A DNA stretch of 64,000 nt from Paenibacillus melissococcoides (GTDB taxonomy: Bacteria; Bacillota; Bacilli; Paenibacillales; Paenibacillaceae). The DNA is taken from the NCBI GenBank assembly GCA_944800085.1, contig CALYLO010000013.1, positions 1 through 64,000 of the forward strand. Reading direction: 5' to 3'. Below are positions 8,615 to 17,277 of the stretch, one piece after another; the stretch's first letter is position 1, and each line of letters starts with the position of its first letter. Both the position numbers and the translations under genes were made by a program. A model generated the notes under the pieces. The model worked only from the letters and a program-made list of their open reading frames with translations, was not told the DNA's origin and ran no database searches.

Positions 8615-9225
8615 TCTATGTCGATGAAAGTACAGTAAAGGTCGGCAAGGTTGTCCTCCCTGGCCTGTTCAAGAGCCTTGAAATTAAAGAGGATGCTCGC
8701 GTGGAGGAACAGGAAATCGAGGGCAAGGCGGCGCGGCCGAAGCAGGCCACGGGATATGAGGACGCCAAGGTAACGCTTGAGCTTATTTTGGAGGATGGCC
8801 CGAAGCTCACGAAACTGCAAAAACTGGCTGTCATTCAGAAGCTATTCCGGAAGCCGGGTCAAGCAAGGCCAGTCATGCACACCATTGTAAACGAGCACAC
8901 CGCTGCCCGTGGTATCTCGAAGGTTATCTTTAAAAATCTGGTGACCAAAGAACAGAGCAAGAATTCCGCGATGACCGTCAGCATTGAGTTCTGGCAATAC
9001 GGGACAGTTAAAATTGTGGCAAGCAAGAAATCCAGCAAGAAAAAGAATGAAAAGAGCAGCAGCGCATCGAGCGGTTCGGGTTCGGGAATCAATCTGAATG
9101 CCAATTATCAAAACTACCTGGATACAGGTTCCCGGGGAACCGCACCTAAATTAAGCAAGACAGCCGCGACGGATATCCCGCCGCCTGTCTCGACGAATCA
9201 AAAGCTCGCTGCTCTGCCGTTCTAG
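8611..9225 (+). CDS. Phage baseplate/tail protein at the Mu N position
   Basis: This 204-residue protein begins MIYVDESTVKVGKVVLPGLF. It has a beta-rich N-terminal domain (about 1-140, with KVTLELILEDG and MTVSIEFWQYG) and a low-complexity, Lys/Ser-rich linker (KKSSKKKNEKSSSASSGSGS). No LysM is visible. It follows the tape measure with an ATGA overlap, where Mu encodes protein N and many Firmicutes phages encode an XkdP-like protein. A role joining tape measure and baseplate hub is inferred from position. Confidence 0.45.
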   Translation: MIYVDESTVKVGKVVLPGLFKSLEIKEDARVEEQEIEGKAARPKQATGYEDAKVTLELILEDGPKLTKLQKLAVIQKLFRKPGQARPVMHTIVNEHTAARGISKVIFKNLVTKEQSKNSAMTVSIEFWQYGTVKIVASKKSSKKKNEKSSSASSGSGSGINLNANYQNYLDTGSRGTAPKLSKTAATDIPPPVSTNQKLAALPF

Positions 9226-9236
9226 GAGGACGAATG

Positions 9237-9992
9237 ATGGATCTGGAGATGGAGCTCTTCTATCCCGAGATACGTGTCACCATTGAGGAATATGAACTCC
9301 AAGAAGGAATAGAAATCGAAGTGTATTCTTCGGCTGACTCATACTTTGATTGGGCAAAGGTCAGATTTACGGAGCAATTCCAGGATAAGCTTTCGATTAG
9401 TCGGAAGGCTCCGGCCAGTATCGAGCTCGGCTATGATGGAGAGTTCCATGACGTATTCGAGGGGTATGTGGTCAGTCCATATTCTTCTGCCAACCAAAAT
9501 GAAATCATCCTGAAGGATGGAATGATACTGCTGGAAGAGACGATAGTATCGAACACCTTTTTGGATGTGACTCCCCAGGAGATGCTGAACTACTTGCTCG
9601 GCAAAGCAGGGATATCAAATTCGGTGCTCTCTCCCAAGATGTTCCCGAAGAAAGCCCGGCTTCCTATTCTTCAGAAGACTGCACTTGCAGTCATTGAGGA
9701 TATCCGTTCCATTTGGAAAGCACAGATGCCCTTTTTCTTCTCGGGTAATGTCTTCTACTGGGGAGAGCAGCCGGAACAGCCTCTCATATACGAGTTTGTC
9801 TATGCCGAGAATATCATCTCACTGGAGCGTTCAGGCGGTGCATGGGAACTCGAAACCGTGTCCGTCCCTTTTGTTAGGCATTCGCATGTTATTCGGGTAC
9901 AACATCCGAAGGTATCGGGCGAGTTCGCTGTCAAAAAGGTTGTATTTTCCACATCGGCAACGGGATTTATCCGAACTCGAATTTACTTTTAA
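9237..9992 (+). CDS. Phage baseplate hub protein (late control D / gp27-like)
   Basis: The second of two adjacent atg codons (9237) is preferred, 6 bases after AGGAGGA. The 251-residue protein has the hub-family features: an early strand region (IEIEVYSSADSYFDWAKVRF), a shell domain (QDKLSISRKAPASIELGYDG), DVTPQEMLNYLLGKAGI, and a final strand GFIRTRIYF. These proteins form the trimeric ring at the end of the tail tube. It lies directly before the likely spike gene, as in Mu (P then 45). Confidence 0.65.
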   Translation: MDLEMELFYPEIRVTIEEYELQEGIEIEVYSSADSYFDWAKVRFTEQFQDKLSISRKAPASIELGYDGEFHDVFEGYVVSPYSSANQNEIILKDGMILLEETIVSNTFLDVTPQEMLNYLLGKAGISNSVLSPKMFPKKARLPILQKTALAVIEDIRSIWKAQMPFFFSGNVFYWGEQPEQPLIYEFVYAENIISLERSGGAWELETVSVPFVRHSHVIRVQHPKVSGEFAVKKVVFSTSATGFIRTRIYF

Positions 9993-10005
9993 GGAGGGCG
10001 GTATC

Positions 10006-10296
10006 TTGTTAGAGGACATGATTCAAGCGGTCATTGATAAGCGGATCAAAGAGCAATATCCTCATGTGCAGCTCGCCGCCGGAATGCTCGCCGAAGTGAC
10101 CAGGGTTAGCGAGGGGACGGATATCCACGAATATAACCTGAAGATGCTAAACGAAGCTCGCACGGTTGATGAGCGGTTTCCGGAGATCCCGAATGTCAAG
10201 TCTGACAAGAAATTCGATCTAGGTGATATTGTGGCCGTGCTTCTTCTCTACGGACAAGTGGATGCCCATATCATTGGCAAGGCGGCGGTGGAGTAA
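10006..10296 (+). CDS. Probable baseplate spike/assembly protein (Mu gp45 position)
   Basis: The ttg at 10006 follows AAGGAGGGCGG closely, so it is the likely start; the open frame extending further upstream overlaps the hub gene and is rejected. The 96-residue product begins LLEDMIQAVIDKRIKEQYPH and contains LAEVTRVSEGTDIHEYNLKM and DLGDIVAVLLLYGQVD. The 'G(D)-V-a/l-v-l-f' strand is usual in OB-fold baseplate spike proteins. It is followed with an overlap (taATG) by the W gene. Confidence 0.45.
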   Translation: MLEDMIQAVIDKRIKEQYPHVQLAAGMLAEVTRVSEGTDIHEYNLKMLNEARTVDERFPEIPNVKSDKKFDLGDIVAVLLLYGQVDAHIIGKAAVE

Positions 10297-10709
10297 TGGC
10301 AGGCCTTCACGATTCAGACATCCGTCTGGATGCCAACTGGCAGCCAGCGGCAGCCGCAAACGGCGAGGCCTTGCTCGTCACTGACTATGATTGTTTATTC
10401 CAAGATATCCGATTGGAAGCGTTGACCCAGGAAGGCGAGCTTTTCTATGACGAGTCCTGGGGGTGGTCATTGCTGGAGTTTATCCAGTCGCAGGATGATG
10501 AGCTCACGAGGCTGGAAATCGAGCAACGCGTGAAGGAAAAGCTGGAGCGCCGGATCGAGATTGACGCGGACACAATTCAGGTCATTACAGCGTTCAGGGG
10601 GGATGCCATTACCGTTCATGCTTCCTTCAGGTTTCGAGGCGACGAACGCTTGTATGAGCTTGATGTCGACCTGGACAGAGTGAAAGTTGAGGTGGTACTC
10701 GTTGATTGA
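10296..10709 (+). CDS. Phage baseplate wedge protein W / gp25-like, module A
   Basis: This 137-residue protein (MAGLHDSDIRLDANWQPAAA) carries the gp25/W-like core ESWGWSLLEFIQSQDDELTR followed by EIEQRVKEKLERRIEID. The family forms the inner part of the baseplate wedge and connects to the sheath initiator. It overlaps the J gene by 8 bases. A second W-like gene exists in module B at 19,391. Confidence 0.65.
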   Translation: MAGLHDSDIRLDANWQPAAAANGEALLVTDYDCLFQDIRLEALTQEGELFYDESWGWSLLEFIQSQDDELTRLEIEQRVKEKLERRIEIDADTIQVITAFRGDAITVHASFRFRGDERLYELDVDLDRVKVEVVLVD

Positions 10710-11829
10710 TGATAAGGTGTTGGATCAACTGCTCCCCATCCCCGACCGGGAAGAGACAAAAAACAAGCTGCGGGAAGAGCTTGAACAAGAAGGCTTCGTC
10801 ATAACGAATCTATTCACGGGCGGCGTATTCTATACGCTGATGATGATTGCCATTCAAGTACGGATTGACTTGGTTCTTCTTTTGCGAAAGGTGTTGAACA
10901 ACCAGTTTGTTGCGCATGCCGAATCCGGTTGGTTGGAGCTGAAAGCAGCGGACTTCTCCAAGCGGAGAAAACAGCCCGTAAAAACACGGGGATTCGTGAC
11001 GTTGAAGCGCAAGGCGGCAGGAAAAGCAGTCAAGATTGCCAAAGGAGACGTTTTCCGGACGGAACCGGATATGCTCGGCGAGGAACTCCGGTTCATCGCC
11101 CTGGAAAATAGCACAATGCCAGCGGATGCCCTATCCCATCGTGTGGCAGTAGAGGCCGAAAAGGCAGGATCAACATACAACGTTCCGCCCGGTCAAATCC
11201 GGCGGTCATTGACCCACATCGAGAGCATAGACGAGATTACAAATGATGTAGATTGGATTACCCGTGAAGGCAGCGACCTCGAAGATATAGAGAGCCTACG
11301 GGCACGAACATTGAATTCCTGGGCGGAGCTCTCCACGTTGCCGATAGCTGCCAAGTACAAAAACGTATGCGAAGCTATCCCCGGCGTGCTATATGTACGC
11401 GTCGATGACCTTCACCCTCGCGGCCAGGGCACGATTGACATCATTGTCACGGGAACGGCGGGCACACCATCAGAAGGCCTCCTTCAAAAAGTCCGAGAGG
11501 AGGCCGAGAAGATAAAAGGCCCGGACGACAACCTCCTGGTTAAGGCATCGGATACGGTGACACAGGACATTGATATAACCATTTGGATAGCATCGGATGC
11601 ATCCGATGCAGGCATAGAAGAGCGCGCCAAGGCCATTCTGACAGAGCTCCTCCGAATCAAAAAAGGTCGCAGCCTGAATGAATTGAATCATTCAGACATC
11701 ATTTTCGCGATTCGGAAGGAACTCGACGTCAGGAACGTAAAGGTCAATAATCCGCCGCAAGACGTTGTCTTGGACAACTCCAAGGTGATTGTTCTCGGTG
11801 AGGTCACCGTTAGGCTGATGAGGGGGTAA
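10702..11829 (+). CDS. Phage baseplate J-like protein, module A
   Basis: The start is the ttg at 10702 behind GAGGTGG (10690-10696). The 375-residue product begins LIDDKVLDQLLPIPDREETK. Baseplate J features are the middle segment (VEAEKAGSTYNVPPGQI, ESIDEITN, SDLEDIESLRARTLNSWA) and DHLHPRGQGTIDIIV-like DDLHPRGQGTIDIIVTGTAG. J proteins form the wedge arms of contractile baseplates. Intact and co-oriented with W and I genes on both sides. Confidence 0.8.
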   Translation: MIDDKVLDQLLPIPDREETKNKLREELEQEGFVITNLFTGGVFYTLMMIAIQVRIDLVLLLRKVLNNQFVAHAESGWLELKAADFSKRRKQPVKTRGFVTLKRKAAGKAVKIAKGDVFRTEPDMLGEELRFIALENSTMPADALSHRVAVEAEKAGSTYNVPPGQIRRSLTHIESIDEITNDVDWITREGSDLEDIESLRARTLNSWAELSTLPIAAKYKNVCEAIPGVLYVRVDDLHPRGQGTIDIIVTGTAGTPSEGLLQKVREEAEKIKGPDDNLLVKASDTVTQDIDITIWIASDASDAGIEERAKAILTELLRIKKGRSLNELNHSDIIFAIRKELDVRNVKVNNPPQDVVLDNSKVIVLGEVTVRLMRG

Positions 11830-11833
11830 CTAC

Positions 11834-12520
11834 ATGTTTCAAAAATTCAGTGATTACATGTTTTATCTCCTATATGGCCCATTAAAAAAAATTGCCAAGA
11901 AGGATAATCAGTTCTATATCTTTCTCAAGGTAATTGGCAAATTGTTTGACCAGACGAAGGAAGACATCTTCCGCGTCCGCGAGGAATCGATGATCATCTC
12001 TGCAAGCGAGACGATGCTACTCGAACACGGTCGGGATCGGGACATGCCACGATTAAAGGGCGAAGACGTTGAGGCGTATCGTTTACGGTTGATGATGAAG
12101 AACCTTATAGCGGAACAAGCCGGAACCAAGGAAGGCATACTTACCGCGCTTCGGGCGCTTGGATATGAGCATTCATATATCGAGCCCTATTATATCCATG
12201 ACCCGGAGCGTTGGGCCGAATTTATTGTCTACCTGGGCAGCTCGGCACCGAGCGGAATTAATGACATCGCCGTCATTGATGCAGAAGTGATGAAGGTAAA
12301 GCCAGCTCGTTCAAAGCCTAGTTACGGCATCGAAGAAGGGGCCGGATCGACTGTAGTGATACAATCTACCTTCAGCTTCGGCTCTGTAGGGCTGCCGCTC
12401 TGTAATACCATTAAATGCGGGACGTGGCCGACAGGGGTTGGTTACTTGATCCATACTCCTCCCTGCAACACAATCAAATGTGGCACATGGCCACCTGCTA
12501 ACGAGGTGACGACGTCGTGA
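11834..12520 (+). CDS. Phage tail protein I-like (baseplate wedge), with repeated Cys motif
   Basis: This 228-residue protein (MFQKFSDYMFYLLYGPLKKI) has a helical N-terminal half ending RLMMKNLIAEQAGTKEGILT, a conserved pattern of P2 I/Mu gp48 proteins, which attach tail fibres to the wedge. The C-terminal 40 residues contain the motif CNTIKCGTWP twice (codons 12,401-12,430 and 12,464-12,493). Eight of the ten codons differ silently between the copies, so the peptide and not the DNA is conserved. It overlaps the next gene by 4 bases. Confidence 0.65.
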   Translation: MFQKFSDYMFYLLYGPLKKIAKKDNQFYIFLKVIGKLFDQTKEDIFRVREESMIISASETMLLEHGRDRDMPRLKGEDVEAYRLRLMMKNLIAEQAGTKEGILTALRALGYEHSYIEPYYIHDPERWAEFIVYLGSSAPSGINDIAVIDAEVMKVKPARSKPSYGIEEGAGSTVVIQSTFSFGSVGLPLCNTIKCGTWPTGVGYLIHTPPCNTIKCGTWPPANEVTTS

Positions 12521-12837
12521 AGACTTTTACAGAAATCGGACTTCAAAAGCAATTACAAAGATTCGCCGATTCTCTCTCTCATGCAGCATATCAAAACTCA
12601 GGCGAGACGAAACGGATTGACTTCATGAAGCTTACTGCCGAGGGAGATACAGTTCGAGTGTACATCTATTTCGATGACAGTGTCGCGGGTCAAATTGGAA
12701 ACGTTGAATTGATAGACCATGACGGCGATATTGTTGCCCGGGCTGAAAGAGAATTCATCAAGCCAGCGAGTAAGGGCTTGTATGTAGCATTCAAATATAG
12801 ATTGATTGAAATGGAGGTCGAGGGGCTTGGCATATAA
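12517..12837 (+). CDS. Small phage structural protein upstream of the tail fibre
   Basis: This 106-residue protein (MKTFTEIGLQKQLQRFADSL) is strand-rich: KRIDFMKLTAEGDTVRVYIY, then FDDSVAGQIGNVELIDHDGD. It lies between the I gene (ATGA overlap) and the fibre gene, with no gap at either side. No family was recognised. A role in fibre attachment is possible by position only. Confidence 0.5.
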   Translation: MKTFTEIGLQKQLQRFADSLSHAAYQNSGETKRIDFMKLTAEGDTVRVYIYFDDSVAGQIGNVELIDHDGDIVARAEREFIKPASKGLYVAFKYRLIEMEVEGLGI

Positions 12838-14119
12838 CCGCACCGAATGGCGTGACCATATCGTTGCACCGACTGGCGAAGTCATCCAGGAAGGCACGCC
12901 GATATCAGCCCGAAACCTAAATAACATTGAGGAAGGGATATACCAGCTCAGCCAGCGGATTGATGATGTGAAGGTTCCGGCTGCTTCCCTGACCCAGGCG
13001 GGCATCACCCAGCTATCAAATGCAACGGACAGCACCGACGAGACGAAGGCAGCCACGCCGAAGGCCGTAAACGAGGCGATGCAAGCAGCTGTCAATGCAC
13101 AAGGAGCCATCGAAGCTCATACTGAGGATCAAGTCCGGCATATTACGGCTGCCGAGCGGACGGCTTGGAATGCAAAGGAAACGACTGAAGGGGCACAGGC
13201 AAAAGCAAACCAAGCTGAATCGAACGCCAAAAGCGCAAGTCTGCCGCGCTCGGGTGGCACTATCACGGGCGGGCTCACTGTTAACGGTGCACTGACCGTC
13301 CAATCGCGCAATATCATAACGGAGCTCGATTCGGTAAAGCAATCTGTCGTTGATGGGAAAGGGAAAGTCGCGGGGGTCATCAACGACAAAGGTGGCGGGC
13401 CAGTCTCCGCGAATAGTACGTTTGACCAATTGGCTGCTGCAATTAGTGGTATTCCACAAGCGAAGGGCAACCTCGCCCTAACAAGCACGTTCTTTGACAT
13501 GCTGGGAAACTATGTTGGGAAAGGCATGTTTATCAACAAGGATAATAATTTTGTACTAGTCAAAGAAACAACATCAGGTTCCCCGGTAAAATACCAATCG
13601 GAGCTACATGAGGTGTCGCCAAACGGAACTGTTGTGAGGGCAGTACATCTGGGCGCTCCACGGGAGTTTGCGGCGAGTAGTTTGGTGGTAGGCGATAATG
13701 TTGTACTTATCGTGTTGAGTGGCTCTTCAAAAACATATGAACTGTATGACCATGCGGGAAAACTCATATCAAAAAACAATGTGGATTCTTCTGCTCCCGA
13801 CTACGAAGTAATCGCAGTCACTCGTGACGGCTCTAACACGTTCATTGTTGATAGAGGTTATAGAGATAGAGACCCTGTAAGAATTTTAAACCATGCAGCA
13901 GTACCTTATTTCACAATGCCTTCCGGAAGTGTCAGCGCCGAGGAAGCTGTTTTTTTAAGCAAGACAAAACTGTATGTAGCACGACAAAGTTATTCGCCGA
14001 TAGCTCGCAAGCATACTATTATTACGAGAAACAACCTGTCCTTTAGTTACGAAATGACAGACAAAAGCACATCAGACTCAGGCGTTATTCAATTTCTTGG
14101 AGCACACGCATATCGATAA
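12827..14119 (+). CDS. Phage tail fibre protein, module A
   Basis: The ttg at 12,827 follows GGAGGTCGAGGGG and overlaps the preceding stop. The 430-residue product begins LAYNRTEWRDHIVAPTGEVI. The N-terminus resembles phage fibre attachment regions; residues about 60-100 hold an Ala/Thr-rich stretch (TQLSNATDSTDETKAATPKA) typical of collar-fibre repeats, followed by SLPRSGGTITGGLTVNGALT. The C-terminal half (about 215-430) is a beta-propeller-like set of short strands with G-x-T turns and is probably the receptor-binding part. Confidence 0.65.
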   Translation: MAYNRTEWRDHIVAPTGEVIQEGTPISARNLNNIEEGIYQLSQRIDDVKVPAASLTQAGITQLSNATDSTDETKAATPKAVNEAMQAAVNAQGAIEAHTEDQVRHITAAERTAWNAKETTEGAQAKANQAESNAKSASLPRSGGTITGGLTVNGALTVQSRNIITELDSVKQSVVDGKGKVAGVINDKGGGPVSANSTFDQLAAAISGIPQAKGNLALTSTFFDMLGNYVGKGMFINKDNNFVLVKETTSGSPVKYQSELHEVSPNGTVVRAVHLGAPREFAASSLVVGDNVVLIVLSGSSKTYELYDHAGKLISKNNVDSSAPDYEVIAVTRDGSNTFIVDRGYRDRDPVRILNHAAVPYFTMPSGSVSAEEAVFLSKTKLYVARQSYSPIARKHTIITRNNLSFSYEMTDKSTSDSGVIQFLGAHAYR

Positions 14120-14130
14120 GGAGGATTAAC

Positions 14131-14475
14131 ATGATTGGATTAAAATTAACAAATGTTATAGGGCCGAGAGGCGGTAACTATGATTACAAGGGTTTGGACA
14201 CGAACAAGTTTGTCCCGGGCACACTGGTATATCCTTCAGAATCATATGACTTTTATGTCATAACAGAGCAGTCAAGGGAAGAAATCCCGGAACACGAGGA
14301 CATCCATCTTATTACGGAAGAAGAGTACGAGGCAGCTTATGAAGCAGAACGCAATAGACCACGTGAGCCCGGCCCGATTGAAAAGCTACAGGCGGAGAAC
14401 GAAGAGCTTCGGAGGCAGCTTGACGCGTTGCAGTTGGCTGTGATGGGTATGATGGACGAAGGGGGTAATGCATAA
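14131..14475 (+). CDS. Small phage tail-fibre-associated protein with C-terminal coiled coil
   Basis: This 114-residue protein (MIGLKLTNVIGPRGGNYDYK) has a strand-rich first half and a coiled-coil end (IEKLQAENEELRRQLDALQL). It sits between the fibre gene and an XkdX-like gene, the place of XkdW-type proteins in PBSX-like phages. A similar arrangement is repeated in module B at 24,383. No catalytic motif is visible. Confidence 0.5.
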   Translation: MIGLKLTNVIGPRGGNYDYKGLDTNKFVPGTLVYPSESYDFYVITEQSREEIPEHEDIHLITEEEYEAAYEAERNRPREPGPIEKLQAENEELRRQLDALQLAVMGMMDEGGNA

Positions 14476-14609
14476 TGAAGAGCCTATTTTTCGCATTTCT
14501 TATGGACTGCTGGCGAAAAGGTTTTGCTGATGAAGATAAGCTTCAGTCGTATGTTCCTAAGTACATTTCGGCTGAAGAATGTCAAGAAATCATTGAGACG
14601 AAAGGGTGA
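14475..14609 (+). CDS. XkdX-like small phage protein, module A
   Basis: This 44-residue protein overlaps the previous stop (taATG). It has the XkdX pattern: aromatic N-terminus (MKSLFFAFLMDCWRKGFAD), then a VPKYISAEECQEII segment resembling the family's 'I-T-x-E-e-Y-x-e-I' end. XkdX genes usually close the tail-fibre block. Another copy type is at 25,018, so the two modules end in the same way. Confidence 0.6.
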   Translation: MKSLFFAFLMDCWRKGFADEDKLQSYVPKYISAEECQEIIETKG

Positions 14610-14658
14610 GAACCTCACTTCTATAACGGCGCAATTTTGCCAAATATCTTGATAAACA

Positions 14659-17271
14659 TTGCCAAAAAAAATGCGCCGCTACACCAACGAAAAGGCTACG
14701 GCTGCCGCTGTGCGTGCCCAAAAAGCGGATGAAAAATGGCGTATTGCACAGGAACAGGCTGCAGCCGCAGGCAATAGGGTTAGGCAAGCATCTAACAGCG
14801 TCACGCAGGCGGTAGACAGGCAAAGCAAAGCCGCCCAGCGGGCAGCAAAGGAAATGGACCAGCTCCGAAAAAAATACGGAGATTTCTCCAACGGCTCTTT
14901 GAAGGCGCTGGATCAGATTGACCAGGCGTCCGGCAGCATCCGTTCTGCCGGCGTAGCCATGGGGGCCGCAGGCGGCGTTCTCGCGGCAGGAATTGGTTCA
15001 TCAATCAAGCTTGCAGCAGACTTTGAATCGTCAATGTCGAGGGTTGGTGCATTGTCCGGTGCTTCGGTCGAGGAAATGCAGCGACTTACTGATACTGCCA
15101 AAAGGCTTGGCGCTGAAACAGTATTCACCGCAAGTCAAGCCGCTGAGGGTATGCAGTTTTTGGCGATGGCGGATTTTAAGACAAATGACATGATTGCGGC
15201 CATGCCAGGGCTACTTGATACAGCGGCAGCGGGGCAGATTGATTTAGCCCGTGCGGCAGATATCACATCGAACATTCTAACGGGTTTTGGTATCGAGGCA
15301 AAGGATACGGCAAAAGTGGCTGACATACTGACAGCAACTTTCACTGGGTCCAACACTGACATGAACATGCTTGGCGATACGATGAAATATGTTGCCCCTA
15401 TAGCGCGTGCATCCGGGCGCTCGCTAGAAGAGATGGCTTCGGCAACCGCGATGCTCGGCAATGCAGGTATACAAGGAAGTGAAGCGGGCACGGCATTGCG
15501 TGCAATAATGATCCGGTTGGCTAAACCAACTGCCGAAGCAAATAAGGTCCTTAAAGAACAGTTGGAAATTGAAACTGAACGGGAAGGCAGAGTACTTTCT
15601 CTTTCTGAGGTAGTGGGACAGTTCGTCGAGAAGACAGAGGGTTTAACGGAGGCCCAGAGAGTGGCTGCTGTATCAACGGTAGTCGGCACAGAGGCCGCTA
15701 GTGCATTTTTGGCGTTGATGGATACCGGGCAACCAGCTTTAGAGGGCTTTACAGACAGGCTCGAAGAGAGTGGCGGTATTGCAAAAACCATAGCAGATAA
15801 ACAACTAGACAACCTAAACGGGGCTATGGAGAAGGTAAACTCAGCTATGGAAGGCGCAAGGCTTTCTATTGGGGAAACGTTTATCCCTATTTTAACAAGT
15901 GTAGCAGTTTTCGTAAACAAATTAGTTGACCGCTTTAATAGCCTCCCTGAAGGTTTGAAACAAGGAATAGCCATATTCACGGCGATAGCTGGTGCGGTTC
16001 TGTTGCTTGGTGGAGCCTTGACGGTCCTTGTCTCATTCCTGCCTAATGTGGTGGCAGGATTTAAACTGCTATCGTCGGTCGGCCCTCTCATCATGGGAAT
16101 ATCGGGGCCGATGCTGATAGTCATTGCAGTTATAGCTGCAGTCGCCGCGGCTGCATATCTCATCATCAAGTATTGGGAGCCTATATCGGCCTTTTTCAAG
16201 AGATTGTGGGCGGCAACGGTTCGGGTATTTACAGCAACATGGAATGCTATTGTTGGCTTCCTGGTCGATACGTGGAATGCGATAAAGACCACGGCGGTCA
16301 ACCTGTGGAATGGCATTGTAAACACGGTGATGGCGATCATCGCTCCATTTGTTGAAAATATCCGAGCATCATTCGCTCGGATTGTGAACGGCGTCAGAAT
16401 GATTTGGGAAGGGCTAAAGCTGTACTTTAGCGCAGCATGGACGGTCATCAAGAATATTTTCTTGGGTGCGATCCTTTTGATAAAGGATCTCTTTACTGGC
16501 AACTTCAGCGCTATGAAGAGCCACGCCATACAGATTTGGGATAACATCAAGGGCGCTATGGGGCAAGCGTGGGAAGGTATCAAACTGATATTTTCCGGTG
16601 CTCTCGAAGCCGTCAAGGGCTATCTCGAAGGGGCATGGAACAACATAAAAATTGCCGCTGAACTTGCTTGGAACGGTATGTCTACCTTCTTTTCCGACAC
16701 ATGGGAAGGCATCAAAGGTATGACCAGCAGAATTTGGGATGCCATCGTTGAGAGCATAAAAAAAGCGATTGACTGGATCAAAAATCTGCCCGGCCAGATG
16801 TGGGAGATGGGCAAGAATGCAATCACCGGGTTTATAGATGGTATTAAAGGTGCTGCGAAGGCCGTGGGCGATGCGGTTACTGGTGTCGCAAACAGTGTAA
16901 CGGAAGGGATAGAGGATGCGCTCGATATTCACTCTCCTTCTCGTGTTATGAAGGAACTCGGGAAGTACACAGGCGAAGGATTCCAGATCGGGATAGAAGA
17001 CAAGATCCCGGAAGTATCCCATGCCGTCAATGGTATGGCAACGGCAGCCGCAACCCCTCAAGCACCTCAAACAGAGGCGGAAGGACTCGCGCCAACGTAC
17101 AGCAATACGTCGGCAAATAGCAACATCATAATATCGCCCAATATTGAGATAACGATAAAAGGCGGCGAATCAACCAGCGCCGCGAAAAATACCGCCCAGG
17201 AAGTCAAAAAGGAACTTGAGAACTTGTTTAAATCATTCGGCATGAAAAATCCGCAGTATATCGAGGGGTGA
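14659..17271 (+). CDS. Phage tape measure protein (TP901 type), module B, probably 5'-truncated
   Basis: This 870-residue protein has a TP901-like domain (about 100-390: KLAADFESSMSRVGALSGAS, LGAETVFTASQAAEGM, GIQGSEAGTALRAIMIRLA), hydrophobic segments (about 435-505), Trp-rich repeats spaced along 520-720 (WNAIVGF, WNAIKTT, WNGIVNT, WEGIKLI, WNNIKIA), and a typical tail (DIHSPSRVMKELGKYTGEGF). The frame is closed by taa 14,653-14,655. The first start is a ttg without a ribosome site, and no chaperone, tube or sheath gene precedes it. The N-terminal end therefore looks lost at the module junction. Its partner module A copy is broken, so this may be the only functional ruler. Confidence 0.8.
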   Translation: MPKKMRRYTNEKATAAAVRAQKADEKWRIAQEQAAAAGNRVRQASNSVTQAVDRQSKAAQRAAKEMDQLRKKYGDFSNGSLKALDQIDQASGSIRSAGVAMGAAGGVLAAGIGSSIKLAADFESSMSRVGALSGASVEEMQRLTDTAKRLGAETVFTASQAAEGMQFLAMADFKTNDMIAAMPGLLDTAAAGQIDLARAADITSNILTGFGIEAKDTAKVADILTATFTGSNTDMNMLGDTMKYVAPIARASGRSLEEMASATAMLGNAGIQGSEAGTALRAIMIRLAKPTAEANKVLKEQLEIETEREGRVLSLSEVVGQFVEKTEGLTEAQRVAAVSTVVGTEAASAFLALMDTGQPALEGFTDRLEESGGIAKTIADKQLDNLNGAMEKVNSAMEGARLSIGETFIPILTSVAVFVNKLVDRFNSLPEGLKQGIAIFTAIAGAVLLLGGALTVLVSFLPNVVAGFKLLSSVGPLIMGISGPMLIVIAVIAAVAAAAYLIIKYWEPISAFFKRLWAATVRVFTATWNAIVGFLVDTWNAIKTTAVNLWNGIVNTVMAIIAPFVENIRASFARIVNGVRMIWEGLKLYFSAAWTVIKNIFLGAILLIKDLFTGNFSAMKSHAIQIWDNIKGAMGQAWEGIKLIFSGALEAVKGYLEGAWNNIKIAAELAWNGMSTFFSDTWEGIKGMTSRIWDAIVESIKKAIDWIKNLPGQMWEMGKNAITGFIDGIKGAAKAVGDAVTGVANSVTEGIEDALDIHSPSRVMKELGKYTGEGFQIGIEDKIPEVSHAVNGMATAAATPQAPQTEAEGLAPTYSNTSANSNIIISPNIEITIKGGESTSAAKNTAQEVKKELENLFKSFGMKNPQYIEG

Positions 17272-17277
17272 GGTTAG

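Noticed and set aside
15135..16616. 493-codon open frame on the minus strand
   Set aside because: It lies entirely opposite the tape measure gene, has no ribosome site, and its translation (Ala/Ser/Ile rich) is a shadow of that gene's codon use.
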